From positions 1 to 64,000 of the forward strand of contig CAZHVS010000013.1 in the NCBI GenBank assembly GCA_964536015.1: a stretch of DNA of 64,000 bases, read 5' to 3'. Source of the stretch: CAZHVS01 sp964536015 (lineage in GTDB: Bacteria > Bacteroidota > Ignavibacteria > Ignavibacteriales > Ignavibacteriaceae). The position numbers and the translations under genes are program-made. The notes under the pieces were generated by a model that saw only the letters and a program-made list of their open reading frames with translations, searched no databases and was not told the origin of the DNA. Below, piece by piece: positions 1 through 8,664 of the stretch; position 1 is the stretch's first letter, and every line of letters starts with the position of its first letter.

Positions 1-1062
1 ATTATCTCCTCCACCATACACATAAATTCTTCTCCAGTCTGCTGGTGCAGGTAAAGTTGCACTTCCATCTCCGTTAGTATCACCTCCATAGCTATCATCT
101 TTTAATGAAGTAAAGACAATATTAGAATCGGCAGTACCATTAACATCAAGTGTTCCATAAACAGTTAACTCACCCCATCTGCCATCTACGTATGCAGCCT
201 TGATAATTGTTCCTGGCGAAAATGCTAAAGTACAATTATCTTGAATTACAACATTCCCAATCAGTATAAAAGGAAATGTTGATGAACCACAGGACAGAGT
301 CACGTTTGATTTTATTTCTCCTTGTATTCCTATTCCATTTTTTCCGTTACCGCTTCCACTGTTTCCACTGTATGAAAAGATTTTTGTGTTAATCAAGTAT
401 GCAGCATAATTAGAATTATTGTTGAAGATATTATTTATTATTGTTGGTGCTGTTGCTTCTATATAATTTCCATCACAATACAATCCATATCTTAAGTTAT
501 TAGAAATAGTTGAATTATTTATCGTCGGATATGATGAATACATATTGATTCCATCATGTGAAGAATATTCAATTATGCTGTTATTAATTGTGACATTATC
601 ACAGTAACTGAGGTAAATATTATGATCGTAAGAAGCTGAAGTCCCTCCAGCATATCTTACACGACAATAATCAAAAAATGCATAGCCATCATTATCTCCT
701 CCACCATACACATAAATTCTTCTCCAGTCTGCTGGTGCAGGTAAACCTGTAGAACCTGAAATTATTTCCCCATATGAATTATCATTATTTGATGTAAATA
801 CAATATAGTTCTCAGCACTTCCATTAGCATTTAGAGTACCATAGACAATCAGCTCCGTTCCCGAAGCAAACTTAATTACACACCCAGCCTCAATTGTCAA
901 AGTTTGGTTATCCTGAATAGTTATGCTGGAAGAAATATAATGAGTTGTACCTGTTCCCCAGGTTCCACTAATGTTGCCGCCATTATGAGTTTCATAAGCA
1001 CTTGTACAATTAAACAATATAAAACTCAATATCAGAACAATTGAAAAAAAATATTTTTTCAT
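1..1062 (-). CDS. Secreted right-handed parallel beta-helix protein, C-terminus beyond window edge
   Basis: The frame stays open for 354 codons from an ATG at 1062 to the left edge, so the C-terminus is missing. The start has a purine-rich AAAGGG about 6 nt upstream and begins a lipoprotein- or Sec-type signal (MKKYFFSIVLILSFILFNCTS; Cys at residue 20). The rest is rich in Asn, Ile, Ser and Gly with short strands such as NNSTISNN and NNIFNNN, the pattern of a parallel beta-helix of the NosD/pectate-lyase type. Two copies of a ~230-residue module are visible: each has an IxAGxxIK-type turn, a VYGTLxxNG stretch, an IVFTS strand and the peptide APADWRRIYVYGGGDN. Likely an extracellular structural or polysaccharide-binding protein. 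No catalytic residues can be assigned from the visible part, and whether it ends in a T9SS or dockerin-like tail cannot be seen. Confidence 0.8.
   Translation of the reverse strand, partial: MKKYFFSIVLILSFILFNCTSAYETHNGGNISGTWGTGTTHYISSSITIQDNQTLTIEAGCVIKFASGTELIVYGTLNANGSAENYIVFTSNNDNSYGEIISGSTGLPAPADWRRIYVYGGGDNDGYAFFDYCRVRYAGGTSASYDHNIYLSYCDNVTINNSIIEYSSHDGINMYSSYPTINNSTISNNLRYGLYCDGNYIEATAPTIINNIFNNNSNYAAYLINTKIFSYSGNSGSGNGKNGIGIQGEIKSNVTLSCGSSTFPFILIGNVVIQDNCTLAFSPGTIIKAAYVDGRWGELTVYGTLDVNGTADSNIVFTSLKDDSYGGDTNGDGSATLPAPADWRRIYVYGGGDN
691..745. repeat. 55-bp exact direct repeat (other copy at 1..55)
   Basis: Positions 1-55 and 691-745 are identical. They lie 690 bp apart, in phase (230 codons), inside the beta-helix gene, and encode the PADWRRIYVYGGGDN segment. 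The flanking sequence has diverged, so this is a duplicated protein module with one strongly conserved core. Confidence 0.95.
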
Positions 1063-1148
1063 TTTAATCCCTTTCATTTTGAATTAAAATTACTCTACTC
1101 TAATAATTGGAAAAACAAATATTTTCTTTTAAATACAATCATACTATT

Positions 1149-1250
1149 TCACTCTTGTCCATTTGGAGTATCAAAGTCACCACCTGCCTGCTCCATTAAA
1201 AGAAGCTCCTCACTGGATTCAATTTTAATAATTATACTACCATACTGCAT
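1149..1250 (-). CDS. Possible 33-aa small ORF in a remnant region
   Basis: An ATG at 1250 is preceded by AAAGG 8 nt upstream. It opens a 33-codon frame that is acidic at its C-terminus (SSEELLLMEQAGG, then DFDTPNGQE). It sits directly after the gene fragment at 1279-1458 and before the beta-helix gene. It could be a genuine small protein, a peptide with a double-glycine-like segment, or the tail of the decayed gene upstream. No family is recognised. Confidence 0.25.
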   Translation of the reverse strand: MQYGSIIIKIESSEELLLMEQAGGDFDTPNGQE

Positions 1251-1278
1251 TATTTAACCTTTAGGCACATCTACCAAT

Positions 1279-1458
1279 TTAACTGTATTCATACTTCATC
1301 AACCTGTGAGCAGCATTTGATGAAGAAAGTAACACTGCATCCTGTTCATCATAACACAAAATTTCATCAGTAAGCTGACGAAGATAATATTTACCTTCAC
1401 TTCCTTCAATTTTGTATGTAGAAAATTTTTCATCTGTTTCTTTTTTGACTTGAGAATA
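1279..1458 (-). pseudogene. Fragment of a decayed gene (about 59 codons, no start)
   Basis: The frame from 1458 down to a TAA at 1279-1281 reads like real protein: charged and balanced, with motifs EKFSTYKIEGSEGKYYLRQL and AAHRLMKYEYS. It has no plausible start codon, because TAA TAG stand just upstream in frame. The longer ATG-initiated frame across 1299-1496 gives a Lys/Phe/Met-rich sequence typical of an out-of-frame reading. The best reading is the C-terminal remnant of a truncated gene. The remaining gap (1063-1148 and 1459-1500) shows nothing else. Confidence 0.4.
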
Positions 1459-1500
1459 CTATTAGAAAAATTTAGAAAATAAAGAATGACTAGCAATCAT

Positions 1501-4500
1501 CTAATTATTCGTGACTCCGTTGATTTTATTTATTTTTATTTCATTTTTATAAGCTGCAGGTACTTGTGAATTAATTCCATTATTAACACGCCAGTAACTG
1601 TTTCTGTCTGCGGCTGTTACTCCGCCGCTTAAATTATAATCTCCCCTCAAATATCCATTCTGTCCATTTTGTGGTCGCCATACACTGTTTCTATCTGTAG
1701 ATGAAATTGTTCCACTAGCATTTCCATCACCAGCAAATAATCCAAAAACACCAGCAGATAATTCTTTCATTGCATCTGTTCCATAAGCTTTACTTAAATT
1801 ATCTGTAAAATTGTATTGGGTAGAATTGGAATTTAATTCAATTGTATTTGAACTCATTACCGGTAAATGATTTCTATGTTTGATAACAACATAATAATTA
1901 CCATCTGGTAAAGCTTCAAATGATAATTTACTAAGTCCATCAAGATCAACTATACTGCCATTGCTTTTTAAGAAACCTGCTCTTCTTCCGACAATTGTTG
2001 TTTGGTTACTTCTTAATTCAACTAAAATCCAATCAACAACATCAGTAGGAATATCAGTGACATTTTCTGTACCGGAATAATTCCATGGACTTACACTATA
2101 AGGTTGACTTAATGGCAGAACAGAAGTCAGATTAATATTCATCGATCCGCTCACAGTATTGTAACATCCCTGTAAAAATACTTTTACATTTGCAGTTAAT
2201 ATTGTATTTGCACCACTTGATGAATCACTCACCGTCCAGTGTGAAAACGTATTTGTATTAATCGTAACATTTCTTGAAACAGCATTTTGAAGATTACCTG
2301 CATTATTCCAATTTGTTCCATCTGCACTTTTCCAAATTTGCATTGAACTCAAGTTCTTTCCATTATCATCATCACTTATCCAATTAAAAGTTAATCTTCT
2401 GCCATTCACCGGAGGATTGGTCGAAGAGATTATCCATTTTCTATTTATACTTGTTTTGCCATTGACAGTAACCATTCCATCAGTGCCGCTGATTCTTTGA
2501 ACAGTAACATCACCAAGATTATCTGTCCCTGAATTAATAAATACCCCTGCACCACCCAAATCAGTTGAATCTGTTCCGACTGTTTTTGTTGCATTTAATT
2601 TTCCTACTAAGTAGCTGCCACTTTTTTCTCCGTTTATTCTTCCACTGCTGCCCAGCGTTACAGTTTTATCTGTTCCTGTAAAAAGTTTTCCACTTGTAAA
2701 GTTCAGGCTTCCATTTATAGTCACGTCATTAGTCAAATAAACTCCTACTGGATTATTGATTGTTAAATTATTAACAGAAGATGTTAAACCACTCCCGGTT
2801 ACTTGCGCTGAATCTCCATAATAAGTATAATTTGCTGAAGAAGAGAATGTTCTTGAAGCTGTGTTTTGTATATTGCCAGTCAAACCAGATGATGTAATTC
2901 CCTGTTGATGTCCGATTCCAATTGTTGCATTTGATTCATGTATGAAATTGCCATCTCCTTTTAATGTATCTTGGCCGCAGTTAAATGTTCCATAATTATT
3001 AAAAGTTTTAGAAGAAGGAATTGTTAAATTTGCTCCAACTAAACTTATTTCTCCATTATTCTGAAATGATGAAGAAATAGGATTTAAGGAAAAATGTTTG
3101 CCACTTTTAAGCGTGAACTTTCCTTCAGGACTTATTACCGCTATATTTGGAATAGCATTACTACCATTGTAATTTAGTAATTGAGCAATTGAACCGCTTA
3201 ACTGTAAATCCGCACTAACAGTATCTATAGTTATATTAGAAAAAGTGGAATTACCGATTCGCATTGTTGCTGAGTTTATTTTAAAGATACCTCCGGAAAC
3301 CTTTTTATTAGCATAATTCTTTAAATCGTAAAGCCAAAGCGTACCCGAATTAATTTCAACGATGCCTAGATTATAAAATTTTGTTGTTTCAGAAATCCGT
3401 GAATCTCCGGAACCACTTGATTTGATTAATAAGCCATAATTATAAAAAATTACTGAATCTGAGTAACTTTGGTAATAACCAGTTCCTGCATTAGCACTTT
3501 TTAAATCTATAACACCATTACTAAAGTTATTGATTTTTGTCTTTGCATTATTAATTGCGGCAAGAACTGTCTGCAGGTTAATTGTCCCATAATTGTTAAT
3601 AGTTCTGCTTTCAATATAAGTTGTATTTGTTAAAGTCATTACCCCAACGGAATCAACTTGAATAATTCCATCTCCATATAATCTTCCGTATGAACATAAT
3701 AGAAAGCCTTTAACTATTAATTTACCGTTCCCTTTTAGAAATGAACTATAACCCAATTCTAATGTAGTACCAATATTTATAATTGAACCTAAAGTTGTGT
3801 CCTGAATAAAAAGATTAATATTATTGTACCCATTTCCATCATAGAGTTTTAATGTACCACCGCCAGTAAGTTGAGTATTGCCTGTCCAGTAATGATTACC
3901 AGCTTCCATTAAAATTTGACAACCGGGTGCAATCTGAAATGTGCTTTGAGCTGTTCCTCCACCATTTAGTTTTAATATTCCACTTTGAACATCAACAGTG
4001 TTGTAATTATTAAAAACACAATTCTTCGCAAATACTACATAACCAGTCCCAGCTGATCTTCTGAACGTACCATAATTATTGAATGTCATTGAATCTGTCG
4101 TATTATTATAATTAAAAACAAAATCCGTTTTTGCATCAAAAACAGAGGAAGGATATAAATTAATAACCGCACCCTGATTAACTAATGCATACAGGGTTGA
4201 AGAAGTATTAATATTTGCCGAGCCGTAAATATCTATTGTTCTGTTCTTTAGATTTTTTGTGCTGCCATCATTAAAATTAAGTACACCTCCTGGATTAATT
4301 ATAGTCCTTCCTCCCCCTTCCATTGTTCCACCACGCCAATAGAAAATTCCGTTTACTTGAATTTTACCGGCACCTTTAATTACGCTATTATAATACATTG
4401 AAAAAGTAATGTTAGCACCAATTGAAACACCGGTAGTTGTATCAGTACTGATGAAATAGCTGTTACTGTAATCTCCGGGTTCCATCTTTAAAGTACCTTC

Positions 4501-7500
4501 ACCGGAGATATTTACTCCACCATAGAAATAATATTCAGCAATGCGAAGATTTAAAAATGCACCTGAAGAAATTTGAATATTGCCTGTACAACTTCCACCT
4601 CCATCAAGTATAATAGTTCCGCTTTGTATATCAAATAATCCATAGTTATGTAATTGATCTCTTACTCTGAAATAAAAGTTACCACTGCCGGCTGATTTTC
4701 TGAGCACTCCGTAATTAAAAAATTTAAGAGTATCAGAATAGCTGTATGGTTCAAAGAATTGAGTATCATATAAAATATCAAAAACACCTGAAGGATGATT
4801 ATTTATTATTGCCTGATTACCACAGTTAGAAGGATACAACCCGTTTCCTGTAACATTGATAGTGCCATAATTATCAATAGTTCTAATCTCAATATTTTTT
4901 TGATAAGAAGTTGTAGCAACATTCATTACTCCGCCAGTATCAATTCTTGTAATTCCTCCGCCTTTCATTGTCCCCTGATTCCAGTTGAACGTCCCTTTAA
5001 TTTGCAATAACCCTGAGCCGCTTATTGTTATATTAGTATAATCACTATTTCTGTTCATATTAAAAGTTGCACCGACATCAATTAAGAAAGTACCATTATT
5101 TGTAATTTCACTTGAATAAGCTACTTCAGTAGTATATGTAAAACCGTTTGCAAAAATCAAATTTGAACCAGTTGTGTTGGCTTTTAAGTAACGCAACCCA
5201 TTATTGTCAACTTGAGGACTAAAAGTTCTGTATTGAATTGCTGCCCCGCTTCCATTTAAAGTTGTAGTTGCAGAATTAGTTTCAAACTTATCTGTAAGTA
5301 CCAGAACTCCAGCTATCTCGTACGTCCCTCCGGTTAAAGTTTTTGTTGAAGAAGAGTAATTTGTTAAGCCAGGAATATAGATTTTCCCGCTCTGGATATT
5401 CACTAAGTTATTATTGGTAAATGCAGAACTAATTTCCGTTGTTGATGAAGTGGAATGAATGAAAGCACCATTATTCGTAAATGTTCCTCCTGACATAGTT
5501 GCTGAAGCCTGAGAATTGAATGTTGAACCAGAAGAATTTGTAATCGCTGCTCCGTTTGTTAAAGAAATATTTCCTCCCGACCAAGTTGTTGTAGAATTAT
5601 TTGAGAGCAATAGAGTCCTTACATCAATTGTTTTTGCTCCGCCGGATAAAGTTGAGGAGGCACCATTCAATAATGTAAATAAACCTGTTCCCGAAATTGT
5701 CCCGCTGGAAAAAGATAAGCTGTTTGAAATACTAATATTCCCTGTTCCGGTAAAAGTACCACCAACAATATCAAGATTTGTTAAAGTTAAATCTTTATTA
5801 AATGTTGCAGTTCCACTTGACACTTTTGTAATAGAAGGATTATAAGTTCCAGTACCTGAGATTGTAGCAGTTGCACCACTAAATTCTATTGTTCCAGTTC
5901 CACTTATTGTTGATGATGCACCAAGATTAATATTATGAGTTCCGCCGCTGAACTTTATTATTGTTCCTGCATTCGCAGTGAAATTACAAGCATGAGTTCC
6001 GCCTCCATTTAACATAATATTACCAGAATTAAGAACCACTGAACCATTATTGTTATTATTGAAAACAATGTAAACTATACTTGTCCCTGATGCACTATTC
6101 TTTGTAATGCTTCCATTATTTTGGAATGTATTAGTTCCACCATCATTTACAATATTGGCATCGCAATTAAGATTGAAATTAGCCCCTGCAGAATTGTTTA
6201 TGACTGATGAATTAAAACAATTAATGTTTCCACCAGTCCAATTAATTGTTCCTTCATTTAATAATGTTCTTCCAGTGTAAATAAATTTTGTCCCGCTTCC
6301 ACTAATTGTAAATAATGCAGTATTCGACACTTTAAGTGTACCATTATCTACTAGAGTTCCGCCTGTCCATTCACCTGAGTTAATTGTTACTGTTCCCGTT
6401 CCACCTAAATAACCGCTGCTTAAATTAAAAGTGCCTATGGATGCGTTTTGATTAAAGTTTGCAGTTCCACCATCAATCAGTACAGTGCCCAATAAATTAA
6501 ATGTACCTGCGATTGTAACTGGTCCATTACTAAATTTTGAAGTACCTGCCCCAGAAATATTTGATGAACTGCTTAAAATAAAATCTGAATTAAAGATTAA
6601 TGTCGCACCAGAAGCAGCAGAAATCGAACCGCTATTTGTCCCGCCGCCACTAATTCTAAATGTTCCATTGTTTATGTTTAGAGTTCCGTAGTTGGTGAAG
6701 GTTACATCAGTAGAAGTAATGCCTGATGCAATACTTTTTGTAATTGTTCCATTATTTTCAAAAGTCTTTGCTCCGCTTTCTCCTCCCCATAGAAGATTCG
6801 CATCAGTTTGGATGTTAAAATTTCCTGAACTTTGATTATTAATTGTTGAAGTATTCCAGAAGCTGATATTCCCACCAGTCCAATTAACTGTTCCATTGTT
6901 TAAAAGAACTTTACCTGAAGAGATATATTTGTCATTGCTGCCGCTAATATTAAGAACAGCACTTGCATTAACGGTAAGTGAACCACTGCCGCTAATTGTT
7001 CCGCCGTTCCAATTCATTGTTCCATTAACATTAAAGTTGCCAGAAAGAATAGCATTAGCAGAAAGATTAACTACAACAGATGAGCCTGAATTAGGAATAG
7101 GTGAAGTACCTAAAGAATTCAAAGTTGCATTATCAATTTCTACTATTCCTGAACCAGAAAAATTAAATCCATCAGTCAAAGAATAAGTACCACCATTAAA
7201 TTTTAAATAAGCACCTGTTGCAATTGAAAAATTACTGTTTAAAGCTCCGCTACCAGTTAGAGTTATTCTTCCTGTATTTACATTAACTGTTCCGCCATCA
7301 TTATTAAATGTAACTGCAAAAGTTGTTGTTCCTGTAGATGTACTTTTTGTTATTACACCATAATTGTTAAATACTTTTGCTCCACTTTCTCCACCAATTA
7401 AAAGAGAAGCATCAGATTTAATATTAAAGTTTCCACTAGCGGAATTATAAATTACAGAAGTATTCCAGAAACTTATATCACCACCATTCCAATTGATTGT

Positions 7501-8643
7501 ACCATAATTGCTTATAGATTTGTTCAGACTGATATATTTGGTACTTGTGCCATTAATATTTATTGTCGCACTGGATTGATTCAAAATAGCTCCAGAGCCG
7601 CTTATAGTTCCTCCGCTCCAGTTAATTGTACCATAATTTTTTACAACTCCACTTCCAGATATTTCGCCATTTGAAAAATCAAGAGTTGTTGAAGAAGAAA
7701 CAGACGCACCATTTATCGATCCTGTTGATGTTACGGTTCCATTTGTTATTTCAACCAAACCTGCCCCTGTAAATGCAACTCCTTCCTGAATATTATGTGT
7801 CCCACCATTAAATCTCAAGTAACAGGAAGAACTTACATCAAATGACCCTGTATGTGTTCCATCAGATTGCAGAATTATTCTTCCATTCTCTACTATTGCA
7901 GTTCCGTAATTATTTAATCTTGCAGTTGCAATTGTTGTTGAACCGGAACCATCAACTTTTTTAAAATAACCTCCGCTATTAACATTAATAGTTATATAGT
8001 CACCACCAAGATTGTCATAATAGATACCAGCATTGTTTGAAACATTGAACGAACCTCCGCTTTGAATATCAATAACAGCACCATTTCCACCTTGAATGTT
8101 TCCAGTACCTGACCAATACAAATTTCCTGACAGATAAATGCGTCCTGATCGGAAAGACTTAACCTGGTCGCCCATTATATTAAAAGATGATGAAGAACTA
8201 CAAGTTAAAGAAGGATGTTGAATTTCTCCTCCGCTCCAGTTGATAGTACTATTGCTTACAATCGTACCACTACCAGCTAGAGTTCCTGTTGACATATTAA
8301 AAGTTCCATTAATTAAAAAATCATCGCCAGAACTATTATTAATTGTCCATGTTATATTTGTGTTTAAAGAAAGTGTTCCGCCAGCATCAATAACCAGCTG
8401 ATCAACAGTTCTATTTCCACTGATTGTTACTATATGTCCATTACGAATTGTAATTTGATTTGCGTTATCATAAGAAGGAACGACAGTAGCCTGAAGCCAG
8501 CTTCCTCCTGCGGAATAATATTCCCAGATTGAAGTACTGCTCCAATCACCAGAACCTTTTGTTCTAAAATCATTCGTCGATTGAGGAAAAAATTCATTTG
8601 TAAATAAAATGCAAATAAAAAGTATAAGAGAAAAATTTTTCAT
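1501..8643 (-). CDS. Giant secreted beta-solenoid protein with C-terminal dockerin-like module (2380 aa)
   Basis: Signal peptide at residues 1-21 (MKNFSLILFICILF...FPQS). Residues ~24-110 form an N-terminal cap found in other Bacteroidota surface proteins (GDWSSTSIWEYYSAG, then ITIRNGHIVTISG), shared with the protein at 11910-15482. About 1900 residues of Gly/Ser/Asn/Thr-rich solenoid follow, built of long-period repeats of roughly 180-190 residues with recurring INWSGG/INWTGG, FNIKSDA, GAKVFNNYG and GTHNI motifs. The composition shifts around residue 1150 to a second repeat type (RTIDNYGTINV, KSAGSG). Residues ~2150-2367 are the module shared with the two genes upstream (KVFLQG, SPWNYSGTE, VVDWILVELR), ending in two 12-residue loops of D-x-N-x-S-G-x5-D type starting at D2306. 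There is no YPNPFNP sorting domain. It lies 21 bp after the 994-aa gene and is probably co-transcribed. Function likely structural or adhesive. Confidence 0.85.
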   Translation of the reverse strand: MKNFSLILFICILFTNEFFPQSTNDFRTKGSGDWSSTSIWEYYSAGGSWLQATVVPSYDNANQITIRNGHIVTISGNRTVDQLVIDAGGTLSLNTNITWTINNSSGDDFLINGTFNMSTGTLAGSGTIVSNSTINWSGGEIQHPSLTCSSSSSFNIMGDQVKSFRSGRIYLSGNLYWSGTGNIQGGNGAVIDIQSGGSFNVSNNAGIYYDNLGGDYITINVNSGGYFKKVDGSGSTTIATARLNNYGTAIVENGRIILQSDGTHTGSFDVSSSCYLRFNGGTHNIQEGVAFTGAGLVEITNGTVTSTGSINGASVSSSTTLDFSNGEISGSGVVKNYGTINWSGGTISGSGAILNQSSATININGTSTKYISLNKSISNYGTINWNGGDISFWNTSVIYNSASGNFNIKSDASLLIGGESGAKVFNNYGVITKSTSTGTTTFAVTFNNDGGTVNVNTGRITLTGSGALNSNFSIATGAYLKFNGGTYSLTDGFNFSGSGIVEIDNATLNSLGTSPIPNSGSSVVVNLSANAILSGNFNVNGTMNWNGGTISGSGSLTVNASAVLNISGSNDKYISSGKVLLNNGTVNWTGGNISFWNTSTINNQSSGNFNIQTDANLLWGGESGAKTFENNGTITKSIASGITSTDVTFTNYGTLNINNGTFRISGGGTNSGSISAASGATLIFNSDFILSSSSNISGAGTSKFSNGPVTIAGTFNLLGTVLIDGGTANFNQNASIGTFNLSSGYLGGTGTVTINSGEWTGGTLVDNGTLKVSNTALFTISGSGTKFIYTGRTLLNEGTINWTGGNINCFNSSVINNSAGANFNLNCDANIVNDGGTNTFQNNGSITKNSASGTSIVYIVFNNNNNGSVVLNSGNIMLNGGGTHACNFTANAGTIIKFSGGTHNINLGASSTISGTGTIEFSGATATISGTGTYNPSITKVSSGTATFNKDLTLTNLDIVGGTFTGTGNISISNSLSFSSGTISGTGLFTLLNGASSTLSGGAKTIDVRTLLLSNNSTTTWSGGNISLTNGAAITNSSGSTFNSQASATMSGGTFTNNGAFIHSTSSTTEISSAFTNNNLVNIQSGKIYIPGLTNYSSSTKTLTGGTYEIAGVLVLTDKFETNSATTTLNGSGAAIQYRTFSPQVDNNGLRYLKANTTGSNLIFANGFTYTTEVAYSSEITNNGTFLIDVGATFNMNRNSDYTNITISGSGLLQIKGTFNWNQGTMKGGGITRIDTGGVMNVATTSYQKNIEIRTIDNYGTINVTGNGLYPSNCGNQAIINNHPSGVFDILYDTQFFEPYSYSDTLKFFNYGVLRKSAGSGNFYFRVRDQLHNYGLFDIQSGTIILDGGGSCTGNIQISSGAFLNLRIAEYYFYGGVNISGEGTLKMEPGDYSNSYFISTDTTTGVSIGANITFSMYYNSVIKGAGKIQVNGIFYWRGGTMEGGGRTIINPGGVLNFNDGSTKNLKNRTIDIYGSANINTSSTLYALVNQGAVINLYPSSVFDAKTDFVFNYNNTTDSMTFNNYGTFRRSAGTGYVVFAKNCVFNNYNTVDVQSGILKLNGGGTAQSTFQIAPGCQILMEAGNHYWTGNTQLTGGGTLKLYDGNGYNNINLFIQDTTLGSIINIGTTLELGYSSFLKGNGKLIVKGFLLCSYGRLYGDGIIQVDSVGVMTLTNTTYIESRTINNYGTINLQTVLAAINNAKTKINNFSNGVIDLKSANAGTGYYQSYSDSVIFYNYGLLIKSSGSGDSRISETTKFYNLGIVEINSGTLWLYDLKNYANKKVSGGIFKINSATMRIGNSTFSNITIDTVSADLQLSGSIAQLLNYNGSNAIPNIAVISPEGKFTLKSGKHFSLNPISSSFQNNGEISLVGANLTIPSSKTFNNYGTFNCGQDTLKGDGNFIHESNATIGIGHQQGITSSGLTGNIQNTASRTFSSSANYTYYGDSAQVTGSGLTSSVNNLTINNPVGVYLTNDVTINGSLNFTSGKLFTGTDKTVTLGSSGRINGEKSGSYLVGKLNATKTVGTDSTDLGGAGVFINSGTDNLGDVTVQRISGTDGMVTVNGKTSINRKWIISSTNPPVNGRRLTFNWISDDDNGKNLSSMQIWKSADGTNWNNAGNLQNAVSRNVTINTNTFSHWTVSDSSSGANTILTANVKVFLQGCYNTVSGSMNINLTSVLPLSQPYSVSPWNYSGTENVTDIPTDVVDWILVELRSNQTTIVGRRAGFLKSNGSIVDLDGLSKLSFEALPDGNYYVVIKHRNHLPVMSSNTIELNSNSTQYNFTDNLSKAYGTDAMKELSAGVFGLFAGDGNASGTISSTDRNSVWRPQNGQNGYLRGDYNLSGGVTAADRNSYWRVNNGINSQVPAAYKNEIKINKINGVTNN
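1667..1792. repeat. 126-bp block identical to 12022..12147
   Basis: The segment encoding GTDAMKELSAG and the first dockerin-like loop is identical over 126 bp in this gene and in the one at 11910-15482. The sequence on either side differs at many sites. This points to recent gene conversion between the paralogues. Confidence 0.95.
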
Positions 8644-8664
8644 AGATTACTCCAACTAAGTTAT

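Noticed and set aside
1299..1496. 65-aa ATG-initiated minus-strand frame
   Set aside because: Its composition (Lys, Phe, Met, Leu runs) is that of an out-of-frame reading; the shifted frame at 1279-1458 looks like real protein.
5516..5845. 109-aa plus-strand frame rich in Pro and Val
   Set aside because: It is antisense to the beta-solenoid gene; open frames opposite Gly/Asn/Thr-rich repeats are expected by composition.
1501..8643. CRISPR-like periodic repeats
   Set aside because: The periodicity is protein-level (long codon-phased repeats with variable DNA), with no short identical repeats and unique spacers.
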